Shown: positions 16,804-25,318 of the stretch, one piece after another
Layout: each line of letters starts with the position of its first letter
How positions within the stretch are numbered: the stretch's first letter is position 1
From: Roseiarcus sp963767245
GTDB taxonomy: Bacteria > Pseudomonadota > Alphaproteobacteria > Rhizobiales > Beijerinckiaceae
Direction of reading: 5' to 3'
Length of the DNA stretch: 64,000 nt
Assembly (NCBI GenBank): GCA_963767245.1
Contig: CAVYDG010000027.1
Location: 76,654 to 140,653 of the forward strand
The notes under the pieces: model-generated
Seen by the model: the letters and a program-made list of their open reading frames with translations, nothing else
The model's database searches: none
What the model was told of the DNA's origin: nothing
Program-made: the position numbers and the translations under genes

Positions 16804-17751
16804 ATGCGGTTTGGGTTTCAGAGCACGCTGCGCGACCGTGTGGCGATCTGCGGTGTCGGCGTACATTCGGGGGCGCCGGCTCAAGTCATCCTTCATCCTG
16901 CCGGCGTCGATACCGGCGTCGTCTTTCTTCGCACCGGACTGCCGGGCGGACGCGAGCGCCTCCTGGAGGCGAAATGCGCCAATGTGGCGCAGACCGCACT
17001 CTGCACCATGCTCGGCGACGCCTCGGGCGCCAGCATTTGCACTGTCGAGCATCTTCTGGCCGCCCTTTCGGGTCTCAGGGTCGACAACGTCCTGATCGAG
17101 ATTGACGGGCCGGAAACGCCGATCATGGACGGCTCCGCCGCCGATTTCGTCGATGCGATCAATTCGGTCGGCCTCGCGCAGCAGGGCCGCCCCCGCCGCC
17201 ATCTGAAGATCGTCAAGCCGGTTCGCGTCGATCACGACGGCGGCTTCGCCGAGTTCCTGCCGGCCGAACGCGGCTTCCGCCTCGACGTCGAGATCGACTT
17301 CAAGTCGTCGGCGATTGGACGCCAGCGGCGTGTATTCGATCTCGATCCGTCGACCTTCCGGCGCGAGATCGCCCGCGCTCGCACCTTCGGCTTCGTCGGC
17401 GACATACAGAAGCTGTGGCAGGCGGGCTATGCGCTGGGCTCCTCGCTCGAGAATTCGGTCGCCATTGACGGCGACGCCGTACTGAATCCGGAAGGGTTGC
17501 GCTACGCCGACGAGTTCGTGCGCCACAAGGCGCTCGACGCGATCGGCGATCTGTCGCTTGCGGGCGCGCCGATCATCGGCCTCTACCGGACTTATCGCCC
17601 GGGGCACAAACTCAACGCGCTCGCGCTCGAGGCGCTGTTCGAGCGCCGCTGGGCCTACGAGATCCTCGAAGCGCCATCCCAGCGGGTTCCGATCATGGCG
17701 CGTGGAGCGGGCGCGCATGTGCCCGTCGCAGCCTTCGCCGCCCCCGATTGA
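16804..17751 (+). CDS. lpxC: UDP-3-O-acyl-N-acetylglucosamine deacetylase LpxC
   Basis: Zinc enzyme of the committed step of lipid A synthesis in the cytoplasm. The start gives MRFGFQSTLRDRVAICGVGVHSG, the conserved opening of the family. Zinc-ligand motifs are visible: the first His in CTVEHLLAALSGL, and the His and Asp of VRHKALDAIGDLSL. The hydrophobic substrate tunnel segment (SVGLAQQGRPRRHLKI) lies between them. At 315 residues it has the usual length. It follows ftsZ by 260 bases, so it probably has its own promoter in this gap. The order ftsZ-lpxC-bamD-recN is standard in Rhizobiales. Confidence 0.96.
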   Translation: MRFGFQSTLRDRVAICGVGVHSGAPAQVILHPAGVDTGVVFLRTGLPGGRERLLEAKCANVAQTALCTMLGDASGASICTVEHLLAALSGLRVDNVLIEIDGPETPIMDGSAADFVDAINSVGLAQQGRPRRHLKIVKPVRVDHDGGFAEFLPAERGFRLDVEIDFKSSAIGRQRRVFDLDPSTFRREIARARTFGFVGDIQKLWQAGYALGSSLENSVAIDGDAVLNPEGLRYADEFVRHKALDAIGDLSLAGAPIIGLYRTYRPGHKLNALALEALFERRWAYEILEAPSQRVPIMARGAGAHVPVAAFAAPD

Positions 17752-17936
17752 CCTGTCCGGGTGGTTGGCCGTCGGGGTGACGCTTGCCTCGCCCTCAGGC
17801 CTGGATGCGGCCGTGACCGGTGGCCGCGCTTTTTCGTATATATGGCGCGCGGGCCGCGAGTGCGGTAAATGAGCCGCGTCGCCGCCGCGCGTGGCGACGG
17901 CGCTTCGCTTCCAGCAACCGACCGAGTTTTTGCAGC

Positions 17937-18836
17937 ATGACTGACGTCGAATTTGGCCTGATCCCGCCCAATGCCGGAAAACGGCTGGCGCGCCGGTGGG
18001 CAGCCGGCGCCACGCTCATTGCCCTCACGTTTGCAGGTTCGTCCTGCTCGATGATCGACCAGTTCAATCCGTTTGGGAGCGAGAAATACAAGATGGAAAT
18101 CACGCCGGACACCCCGGCGAGCAAGACGTACGACCAAGGGCTGCAGAAACTGGCCAATGGCGCGCCGGGGGAAGCGGCGAAGAAATTCACCGACCTCGGC
18201 AAGCAATACCCAAGCTCGGATTGGGCCCAGAAGGGCCAATTGATGACGACTTACGCGAACTATCAGGCCGGCGACTATACGGGCGCCGTAACCTCGGCCG
18301 AGCGCTATCTCAAGGACTATCCGAACTCGCCCGACGCGCCCTATGTCCTATACCTCCAGGCGAATGCGTATTATATGCAAATACCGGATATTTCGCGCGA
18401 TCAGGAGAGCGCGGGGAAGGCTCTCGCCGCGTTCCAGGCGGTGGTGCAGAAATACCCGAACTCGGAATATGTCGAGGACGCGAAATACAAGATCGGCGTC
18501 ACCGAGGATCAGCTCGCCGGCAAGGAAATGTCGATCGGCCGGTTCTATCTCAATCGCCGCAACTATACCGCGGCGATCAATCGCTTTCGCAACGTGCTTC
18601 AGTATTACCAGACCACCCGCCACGCTGAAGAAGCTCTCTATCGCCTCGTCGAGGCCTACCTCGGCTTGGGGATCACCGACGAAGCGCAGACCGCGGCGGC
18701 GGTGCTCGGGCACAATTTTCCCAACAGCCAATGGTACGAGGATGCGTATAACCTCTTGAAGGGCAAGGGGTTGTCGCCGCATGAATACAACAAATCGTGG
18801 ATCTCGAAAATCTGGCATACGGTCGTTCCGTCCTGA
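17937..18836 (+). CDS. bamD: Outer-membrane assembly lipoprotein BamD
   Basis: Lipoprotein of the BAM complex that inserts beta-barrel proteins into the outer membrane. The ATG at 17937 was chosen because a signal sequence follows it (LARRWAAGATLIALTFAGSSC), with the lipid-carrying Cys after GSS, a slightly atypical lipobox. The mature part holds TPR-like repeats (KTYDQGLQKLANGAPGEAAK, PSSDWAQKGQLM and RHAEEALYRLVEAYLGLGI). At 299 residues it is of family length. The upstream open frame to 17820 has no support. recN follows after 13 bases. Confidence 0.93.
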   Translation: MTDVEFGLIPPNAGKRLARRWAAGATLIALTFAGSSCSMIDQFNPFGSEKYKMEITPDTPASKTYDQGLQKLANGAPGEAAKKFTDLGKQYPSSDWAQKGQLMTTYANYQAGDYTGAVTSAERYLKDYPNSPDAPYVLYLQANAYYMQIPDISRDQESAGKALAAFQAVVQKYPNSEYVEDAKYKIGVTEDQLAGKEMSIGRFYLNRRNYTAAINRFRNVLQYYQTTRHAEEALYRLVEAYLGLGITDEAQTAAAVLGHNFPNSQWYEDAYNLLKGKGLSPHEYNKSWISKIWHTVVPS

Positions 18837-18849
18837 TCGGGTTTGCTCG

Positions 18850-20520
18850 ATGCTTTCGCGCCTCTCCATTCGCGACGTGGTGCTGATCGATCAATTGGAT
18901 CTCGAATTCTCGCCGGGACTGACCATCGTGACCGGCGAGACGGGCGCGGGAAAATCGATCCTTCTCGATGCCCTTTCGCTCGCGCTCGGCGCCCGCGGCG
19001 ACGGCGGCCTCGTGCGCCACGGCCAGCCCCAGGGCCAGGTGACGGCGACCTTCGAGTTGCCGGAAGGCCATGCCGCGCACGCGCTGCTCGAAGGGCAGGA
19101 TATCGAAATCGGCGACGAACTGATCCTGCGCCGGGTCCAGCTGGCCGACGGGCGCACCCGCGCCTATGTCAATGATCAGAGCGTCAGCGCCCAGGCTTTG
19201 CGCGCGCTGGCCTCGGCGCTGGTCGAGATCCATGGCCAGCACGACGAACGGGCGCTCACCGATCCGTCGACCCACCGCGCCCTGGTCGACGCCTACGGCG
19301 GACTCGAGCCGCTGGCGGCGGCGACGGAGCAGGCCTGCGCGGCTCTGCACACGGCCGAGCGGACGCTCGAGGCCGAGCGCCTTAGGGTGGCGGCGGCGGA
19401 AGCGGAGGCGGACTTTGCCGCCCATGCGCACGAGGAGCTCACCCGCCTCGCCGTTCAGCCAAACGAAGAAGCGGCGCTCGCTGCGCGCCGGCAGGCGATG
19501 ATGCAAGGCGAGAAGGTTGCCGCCGACATCCGCGATGCGCACGATCACCTGACCGGCGAGGGCGCCGTCCTGGCGTTGCTGCATTCCGTCTCGCGCCGGC
19601 TGCAGCGCCGCTTGCCCCAGGCGCCCGCGCTGATCGAGCCGAGCGTGAAGGCGCTCGACGAGGCGCTCGACGCACTCGAGCGCGCCAATCGCACGGTCGA
19701 GGACGCGATCGAGGCTAGCGCCTTCGATCCCCACGAGCTCGAACGGTGCGAGGAGCGCCTGTTTGCGCTAAGGGCGATGGGGCGCAAGCACAATACGCCG
19801 ATCGAAAGCCTCCCCGCGCTGGCGCAAAAATTCGCCGACGAGCTCGCGGCACTCGCCGCCGGCCGAAGCGAGGTCGGGCGCCTCCAGGCGATGGTGAAAA
19901 GCGCCGGCGAGACCTATCGCGCGGCGGCGACCGCGCTCGGCGCCGCCCGCGAGCGAAGCGCGCGCGCGCTGGAAAAATCCGTGAACGCGGAGTTGGCGCC
20001 GCTCAAGCTCGAGCGGGCGGAGTTCAGCGTCGACCTCAAGCGCGACGAGGCGATCGTTGCGCCGAGCGGCTACGACCGAGCCGAGTTCTTTGTCCGCACC
20101 AATCCCGGTTCCCGGCCAGGCCCGTTAATGAAAGTCGCGTCGGGCGGCGAACTGGCGAGATTTCTGCTGGCTATCAAGGTTTGCCTGGCCGAGCGCGGCA
20201 CCGCGCCGACACTCGTCTTCGACGAAATCGACACCGGCGTCGGCGGCGCCGTCGCCGACGCGATGGGCCAGCGTCTGGCGCGGCTTTCGGCGCGGGCGCA
20301 GGTTCTGGCGGTGACTCACGCGCCGCAAGTGGCCGCGCGGGCGCAGAATCACTATCGAATCGTCAAGAGCGATGTCGGCGCCGGCGAGCGGGTGGCGACC
20401 CGCGTCTCGCGCCTTGGGGCGATCGAGCGGCGGGAGGAAATCGCCCGCATGCTCGCTGGGGCGGAAATCACCCGCGAAGCCCGGGCCGCGGCCGGGAGCC
20501 TGATAGAAAAGGCCGAATGA
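18850..20520 (+). CDS. recN: DNA repair ATPase RecN
   Basis: SMC-like ATPase acting early in double-strand-break repair. The start gives MLSRLSIRDVVLIDQLDLEF, with Walker A GETGAGKS at residues 29-36. A Q-loop-like region, a long coiled coil in the middle and the C-terminal signature SGGELARFLLAIK follow, with Walker B LVFDEIDTGVGG and the D-loop/switch ARAQVLAVTHAPQVAA. At 556 residues it has normal length. It is close behind bamD and likely in the same unit. ligA, which often follows recN in relatives, is absent; a small ORF and murA come next. Confidence 0.96.
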   Translation: MLSRLSIRDVVLIDQLDLEFSPGLTIVTGETGAGKSILLDALSLALGARGDGGLVRHGQPQGQVTATFELPEGHAAHALLEGQDIEIGDELILRRVQLADGRTRAYVNDQSVSAQALRALASALVEIHGQHDERALTDPSTHRALVDAYGGLEPLAAATEQACAALHTAERTLEAERLRVAAAEAEADFAAHAHEELTRLAVQPNEEAALAARRQAMMQGEKVAADIRDAHDHLTGEGAVLALLHSVSRRLQRRLPQAPALIEPSVKALDEALDALERANRTVEDAIEASAFDPHELERCEERLFALRAMGRKHNTPIESLPALAQKFADELAALAAGRSEVGRLQAMVKSAGETYRAAATALGAARERSARALEKSVNAELAPLKLERAEFSVDLKRDEAIVAPSGYDRAEFFVRTNPGSRPGPLMKVASGGELARFLLAIKVCLAERGTAPTLVFDEIDTGVGGAVADAMGQRLARLSARAQVLAVTHAPQVAARAQNHYRIVKSDVGAGERVATRVSRLGAIERREEIARMLAGAEITREARAAAGSLIEKAE

Positions 20521-20634
20521 CGCCGGAAAAGGACGCTCGCGGCGGCGGAATTGGCTTGCTCGGCCGCCCTCCTTCGCCCTATCAAGCCGTTTCGCCCATG
20601 CGTCAGGAGGGCTTTCGCAATTGGCGCGACGGAT

Positions 20635-20805
20635 ATGAGCCTGGATGAGCGGCGAGCGACGAGCGAGGAGCGCCGGCGGGCCCGCCTTGCCGCGTTGTTG
20701 AGGGAGAATCTGAAGCGCCGGAAGGCGCAGAGCCGGGCGCGGGCGGCCGAGGGCGCGCCGTTCGACGCGCCGCCGGAGCCGACGCCGGCCGATCCGGGAC
20801 GCTGA
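20635..20805 (+). CDS. Small basic protein of unknown function upstream of murA
   Basis: A 56-residue, highly charged protein that is probably one long helix at its start (RRATSEERRRARLAALL, then RENLKRRKAQSRAR) with a Pro-rich acidic tail. The start at 20635 (ATGAGCCTGGATGAG) is preferred to the 84-codon version, whose first 28 residues look like noise. Similar small Arg/Lys-rich ORFs occur beside murA in other Rhizobiales (recollection, not a search). Function unknown; no domain is recognised. Confidence 0.5.
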   Translation: MSLDERRATSEERRRARLAALLRENLKRRKAQSRARAAEGAPFDAPPEPTPADPGR

Positions 20806-20864
20806 CGGCGGATCGCCTGGGCGCGGGCTCAAATGCTTACGGGATGGGCTAGAGGGACAAGGGG

Positions 20865-22154
20865 ATGGATCGGATACAAATTCGCGGCGGCGCGGCGCTG
20901 AACGGCGCGATCCCGATTTCAGGCGCGAAGAATGCCGCGCTGCCGCTGATGATCGCGTCGCTGCTGACCGATCAGACTCTGACCTTGGAGAACCTTCCGC
21001 GCCTCGCCGACGTCGCCCAACTCGCGCATATCCTCGGCAATCATGGCGTCGACTATTCGATCGACGGCAAGCGCATCGGCGCGGACGCGGGGTCCGGCCA
21101 GACCGCGCATCTGCGCGCCCGCACGATCGTGGACACGACGGCGCCGTACGAACTGGTGTCGAAGATGCGCGCCAGCTTCTGGGTGATCGCGCCGATCATC
21201 GCCCGCATGGGCGCGGCGCGCGTGTCGCTGCCGGGCGGCTGCGCGATCGGCACCCGGCCGGTCGACCTGTTGCTGATGGCGCTCGAGAAACTCGGGGCGA
21301 ATATCGACATCGACGCCGGCTACGCTGTCGCCAAGGCGCCGAAAGGCCTGGTCGGTGGGGAGATCGAGTTTCCCAAGGTGACGGTCGGGGGAACGCATGT
21401 GGCGATGATGGCCGCATCGACCGCGCATGGGGCCACGCTGATCCGGAACGCCGCCTGCGAGCCGGAAGTGGCGGATCTCGCCGCCTGTCTCAACAAGATG
21501 GGCGCGCGCATTCGCGGCGCGGGCTCCTCGACGATTGAAATCGAGGGCGTGGCCCGCCTCAACGGCGCCCACCATCGCGTCTTGCCCGACCGGATCGAAG
21601 CGGGAACCTATGCGACGGCGGTGGCGATGACCGGCGGCGACGTGACGCTCGAGGGGGTGGGTGAGGACCTGCTGGAGGAAGCGCTCGACGCGCTGACGGC
21701 GGCGGGCGCGACGGTCACCGGCGACAATCGCGGCGTGCGCGTCAGGCGCAACGGCGCCGGGCTCAAGGCAGTCGACATCGCGACCGCGCCCTTTCCCGGC
21801 TTCCCGACCGATCTGCAGGCGCAGTTCATGGCTCTGATGACGCGCGCGCGCGGCGTCTCCCGAATCAAGGAGACGATCTTCGAGAACCGCTTCATGCACG
21901 TGCAGGAGCTCGCGCGCCTTGGCGCGAGCATCAAGCTCGAAGGCGATACCGCCATCGTCAGCGGCGTCAAGCGCCTGCGCGGCGCGCCGGTGATGGCGAC
22001 CGATCTGCGCGCATCCGTCTCGCTGGTCATCGCCGGTCTCGCGGCCGAAGGGGAGACGATCGTCAACCGCGTCTACCACCTCGACCGCGGCTTCGAGCGC
22101 CTGGAAGAAAAGCTTGGGGCCTGCGGCGCCGACATCGCACGGATCGCGGGCTAG
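20865..22154 (+). CDS. murA: UDP-N-acetylglucosamine 1-carboxyvinyltransferase MurA
   Basis: First committed enzyme of peptidoglycan synthesis, transferring enolpyruvate from PEP to UDP-GlcNAc. It starts MDRIQIRGGAALNGAIPISG with the conserved GAKNAALP loop. The catalytic Cys, target of fosfomycin, is C126 in SLPGGCAIGTRPVDLL. The C-terminal half has GFPTDLQAQFMALM and LRASVSLVIAGLAAEG. At 429 residues it has normal length. The AmgK–MurU route upstream in this window would partly bypass this step from recycled sugar. Confidence 0.97.
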   Translation: MDRIQIRGGAALNGAIPISGAKNAALPLMIASLLTDQTLTLENLPRLADVAQLAHILGNHGVDYSIDGKRIGADAGSGQTAHLRARTIVDTTAPYELVSKMRASFWVIAPIIARMGAARVSLPGGCAIGTRPVDLLLMALEKLGANIDIDAGYAVAKAPKGLVGGEIEFPKVTVGGTHVAMMAASTAHGATLIRNAACEPEVADLAACLNKMGARIRGAGSSTIEIEGVARLNGAHHRVLPDRIEAGTYATAVAMTGGDVTLEGVGEDLLEEALDALTAAGATVTGDNRGVRVRRNGAGLKAVDIATAPFPGFPTDLQAQFMALMTRARGVSRIKETIFENRFMHVQELARLGASIKLEGDTAIVSGVKRLRGAPVMATDLRASVSLVIAGLAAEGETIVNRVYHLDRGFERLEEKLGACGADIARIAG

Positions 22155-22158
22155 CGCG

Positions 22159-22614
22159 ATGGACGATCGCGTGCAGACGCTCAAGCTGGTCGCGCTTGAC
22201 CGGGAGGGCCTCGAGGTCATTTCCGCCCATGTGCAGAACACTTGCGTCAAGCGATCCGACATGGCCTGGCTGCCGAGGCAGCGCCGGTTCGTCATCGCTG
22301 GTATGCGCTATGACTGGGTCGGGGCGAAGACCGGTCCGGCGGAGCGCGTCGCCAGCGTCCTCAGGTTCGACCGCGTCATCAAGGTCTCGCACCTTGGCCT
22401 CGAGCCGGTTGACCTTGAGGCGACCCTCAATCTGCTGGCGGTCACGTTCGAGAAGACCGATCCGCCGGCCGGCATGATCATCCTCGCCTTCGCCGACGGC
22501 GCGCTGGTGCGCCTCGAGGTCGAATGCGTCGAGGTCGAGCTGCGCGACATGGGACTGCGCCAGCCCGCAACGGCCTGCCCGGGCCACGCGCTGACCGACA
22601 CGCCGGCGGTCTGA
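22159..22614 (+). CDS. DUF2948 family protein
   Basis: A 151-residue protein starting 4 bases after the murA stop, with MDDRVQTLKLVALDREGLEV at its N-terminus and the family-typical HVQNTCVKRSDMAWLP, RFVIAGMRYDW and ASVLRFDRVIKVSHLGL stretches. It ends with a short variable tail. DUF2948 proteins occur almost only in Alphaproteobacteria, usually just here between murA and hisD. No biochemical role is known. The tight spacing implies expression with murA. Confidence 0.88.
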   Translation: MDDRVQTLKLVALDREGLEVISAHVQNTCVKRSDMAWLPRQRRFVIAGMRYDWVGAKTGPAERVASVLRFDRVIKVSHLGLEPVDLEATLNLLAVTFEKTDPPAGMIILAFADGALVRLEVECVEVELRDMGLRQPATACPGHALTDTPAV

Positions 22615-22647
22615 ATCAGGCCCCGCGTTGGAGAGTTCCCTTTAGCC

Positions 22648-23949
22648 ATGGCCGTGGCGCTCGATATGCAGTCGGCGGATTTTGAGCAGCATTTTGCCGC
22701 GCTGCTCGCCGCCAAGCGCGAGTCGTCGGCCGACGTCGACGCGGTGGTCGCTGCAATCATCGCCGACGTGCGCGCGCGCGGCGACGAGGCGCTCGCTGAC
22801 TATTCACTGCGCTTCGACCGCGTCGACCTCGCGAGGCTCGGGCTCAGGATCGGCGCCGCCGAGGTCGAGGCGGCGACCGCCGCCTGCAAGAAAACCGCGC
22901 TCGATGCGCTCGAACTTGCGCACGACCGGGTGACCGACTTTCACCGCCGCCAGAAGCCCGCCGACCTTCGCTTCACCGACCCGCTCGGAGTCGAGCTCGG
23001 CTGGCGCTGGCGGCCGATCGACGCAGTCGGCCTCTATGTGCCCGGAGGGGCGGCGAGCTATCCGTCCTCGGTCGTCATGAACGCCGTGCCGGCGAAGGTC
23101 GCCGGCTGCCGGCGGCTGGCGATGGTCGTGCCGACGCCGGACGGTCACATCAATCCCTTGGTGCTCGCCGCGGCGCGCATCGCCGGCGTCGACGAGATTT
23201 ATCGAATCGGCGGCGCCCAGGCGATCGCTGCGCTCGCGTATGGTACGCAGACGATCCCGCCGGTCGACAAGATCGTCGGCCCCGGCAACGCCTATGTCGC
23301 AGCGGCCAAGCGGCGGGTGTTCGGCGTCGTCGGCATCGACATGATCGCCGGGCCGTCGGAAGTCGTCATCCTCGCCGACCGCAGCGCCGATCCGCGCTTT
23401 GTCGCCGCCGACCTGCTGGCGCAGGCCGAGCATGACGAAGCCGCGCAGTCGATCCTCATCACCGACGATGCGAGCCTCGCGCGCGCGGTTCGATCCGAAG
23501 TCGACCGCCAGCTCGCCGATCTGCCGCGGGCCGAGATCGCCGGCGCGAGCTGGCGCGAGAACGGCGCAGTCATCCTGAGCCCCTCGCTTGAGGCCGCGCT
23601 GCCGCTCATCGATCGGCTCGCCCCCGAGCACCTCGAGATCATGACGGGTGACGCCGAGGCGCTCGCCGGGAAAGTCGCCAACGCCGGCGCGATCTTCCTT
23701 GGGCCCCATACGCCCGAGGCGATCGGCGACTATGTCGGCGGCTCGAACCACGTGCTGCCGACCGCCCGCTCGGCGCGCTTCTCGTCGGGCCTCGGCGTCC
23801 TCGACTTCATGAAGCGCACCTCGCTGCTCAAATGCGACCCCCGCTCCCTTAGCGTTCTCGGCCCAGCGGCCGTGGCGCTCGGCGAGGCCGAGGGGCTCGA
23901 GGCCCACGCGCGTTCGGTCGCGTTGCGGCTTCGCGCAAATCGCCCATGA
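22648..23949 (+). CDS. hisD: Histidinol dehydrogenase HisD
   Basis: Zinc- and NAD-dependent enzyme catalysing the last two steps of histidine synthesis, from L-histidinol to L-histidine. Conserved parts are GLYVPGGAASYPSSVVMNAV, GGAQAIAALAYGT, KIVGPGNAYVAAAKR and the AEHDEAAQSILIT stretch with zinc/active-site residues. LAPEHLEIM and GGSNHVLPT lie towards the C-terminus. At 433 residues it has full length. It overlaps the UPF0262 gene by 4 bases. Confidence 0.96.
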   Translation: MAVALDMQSADFEQHFAALLAAKRESSADVDAVVAAIIADVRARGDEALADYSLRFDRVDLARLGLRIGAAEVEAATAACKKTALDALELAHDRVTDFHRRQKPADLRFTDPLGVELGWRWRPIDAVGLYVPGGAASYPSSVVMNAVPAKVAGCRRLAMVVPTPDGHINPLVLAAARIAGVDEIYRIGGAQAIAALAYGTQTIPPVDKIVGPGNAYVAAAKRRVFGVVGIDMIAGPSEVVILADRSADPRFVAADLLAQAEHDEAAQSILITDDASLARAVRSEVDRQLADLPRAEIAGASWRENGAVILSPSLEAALPLIDRLAPEHLEIMTGDAEALAGKVANAGAIFLGPHTPEAIGDYVGGSNHVLPTARSARFSSGLGVLDFMKRTSLLKCDPRSLSVLGPAAVALGEAEGLEAHARSVALRLRANRP

Positions 23950-24434
23950 GCCGCAAGCCGGCCAGGAGCCGCAACCGTCTGGCCGAGGTCGTCCTCGACG
24001 AGGCGACGATCCCGCGCGGGGCGGCCGATGTCGACCACGAACGGGCGGTGGCGATCTTCGACCTGATCGAAGAGAACGCGTTTGGGGTTCCAGGGCGCGA
24101 CGACGGCCCCTATGCGCTCATGATCTCGCAGGAGGAATCGAAGCTGACCTTCGACGTGCGCACGCGAGCTGGGGAGACTGCGGCCTCGATCGTAGTGTCG
24201 ATGACCCCGTTCCGGCCGCTGCTCAAGGACTATTTTCTCGTCTGCGAGACCTATTATTCCGCCATCCGGACCGCGAGCCCGCGCCAGATCGAGGCGATCG
24301 ACCGCGAGCGGACCAAGCTACACAACGAAGGCGCTGAGCTCATGGCCCAGCGCCTCGCCGGCAAGGTCGAGATCGACCAGGCGACCGCGCGGCGCCTGTT
24401 CGCGCTCGTCTCGGCGCTGCGCTGGCGGGTGTGA
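23946..24434 (+). CDS. UPF0262 family protein
   Basis: A 162-residue protein of a conserved alphaproteobacterial family without known function, almost always downstream of hisD. Typical stretches are RLAEVVLDEATIPR, RAVAIFDLIEENAFG, FRPLLKDYFLVCETYYSAI and EIDRERTKLHNEGA-like text (here AIDRERTKLHNEGAELM). It starts with ATG in an ATGA overlap with the hisD stop, so the two are translationally coupled. In relatives a phosphatase gene and infA follow; here the order breaks and a repeat is inserted. Confidence 0.9.
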   Translation: MSRKPARSRNRLAEVVLDEATIPRGAADVDHERAVAIFDLIEENAFGVPGRDDGPYALMISQEESKLTFDVRTRAGETAASIVVSMTPFRPLLKDYFLVCETYYSAIRTASPRQIEAIDRERTKLHNEGAELMAQRLAGKVEIDQATARRLFALVSALRWRV

Positions 24435-24446
24435 GCCGGAGTCCCG

Positions 24447-25232
24447 ATGGAGGGGTCGCAAATTCGCTCGTACAGCGCCCGTTCTCCCCTTGCGGGAGAA
24501 GGCGGCTGCGCCAACGCGCGCCCGGATGAGGGGTCAGGCGCGCAAGCGCCACCCTCTGCGGACCCCTCACCCCCAACCCCTCTCCCGCAAGGCTACGCGA
24601 GGCGCGACTTCATCCTCGCCAACACCCGCCTCATCGCGCCGCCGCTGACGCCTTCGATCAGGCTTTGGCTTGCGGATGAAGCTGTGCCGCTGTGGAAGAA
24701 GACGGAGGAGGAACTCAACGCGATTGGGCTGCCGCCGCCGTTCTGGGCCTTCGCCTGGGCAGGCGGCCAGGCGCTGGCGCGCTACCTGCTCGACAATCCG
24801 GCCGTGGTCGCCGGCAAGCGCACGCTCGATTTCGCCTCCGGCTCGGGGGTTGTCGCGATCGCCGCCGCCTTGAGCGGCGCGGCGGCGGTCGAGGCCAGCG
24901 ACATCGACGCTTTCGCCGTCGCCGCGATCGCGGCCAACGCGGCCGAGAACGGCGTCTCCATCGCGCCGCGCCTCGAAAGCCTGATCGGCGCCGACGAGGG
25001 GTGGGAGGTCGTGCTGGCGGGCGACGTCGCCTACGAGAAGGATTTTGCCGAGGCGGCGGCGGATTGGCTGGCCGGGCTCGCGCGCCGGGGAGCGACCGTG
25101 CTGATCGGCGATCCGCGCCGGTCCTATCTTCCGCTCGACCGGCTCGAGTGCGTGATCGAATATTCCGTACCGGTCACACGAGAACTCGAGGATTCGGAGA
25201 TCAAGCGGACTGGGGTGTTCCGCTTTCGGTGA
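24447..25232 (+). CDS. SAM-dependent methyltransferase (COG3897-like) with repeat-encoded N-terminus
   Basis: The conserved part starts RRDFILANTRLIAPPLTP and continues with PPPFWAFAWAGGQALARYLL. The SAM-binding motif TLDFASGSGVVAIAAA and acidic motif EASDIDAFAV follow, then VLAGDVAYEKDFAEA and LIGDPRRSYLP. This matches the nicotinamide-N-methylase-like/protein-Lys methyltransferase group. The target is unknown. No ATG, GTG or TTG with a ribosome site lies directly before RRDFIL. Translation therefore seems to begin at ATG 24447 and run ~50 residues through the family C repeat. The native start was probably displaced by the repeat. Confidence 0.75.
   Translation: MEGSQIRSYSARSPLAGEGGCANARPDEGSGAQAPPSADPSPPTPLPQGYARRDFILANTRLIAPPLTPSIRLWLADEAVPLWKKTEEELNAIGLPPPFWAFAWAGGQALARYLLDNPAVVAGKRTLDFASGSGVVAIAAALSGAAAVEASDIDAFAVAAIAANAAENGVSIAPRLESLIGADEGWEVVLAGDVAYEKDFAEAAADWLAGLARRGATVLIGDPRRSYLPLDRLECVIEYSVPVTRELEDSEIKRTGVFRFR
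24475..24598. repeat. Palindromic repeat, family C, embedded in a coding frame
   Basis: Contains TTCTCCCCTTGCGGGAGAAGG, CCCGGATGAGGGGTC and the mirror part GACCCCTCACCCCCAACC with CTCTCCCGCAAGG. It is the same family as 35127-35230 and the two arms within 38747-38933. It begins 28 bases after the ATG at 24447, and it translates in frame into the methyltransferase that follows. Confidence 0.8.
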
Positions 25233-25318
25233 TCGCCGCGCTCGGCGCCCGCTCGCGGCTGTGCTATTATGGGGCGACAGTCATCGAACATTCGCGATCC
25301 GTCTGATATTTTGCTCCT

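Noticed and set aside
20919..22295. 458-codon minus-strand ORF over murA
   Set aside because: Antisense shadow; murA is unambiguous.
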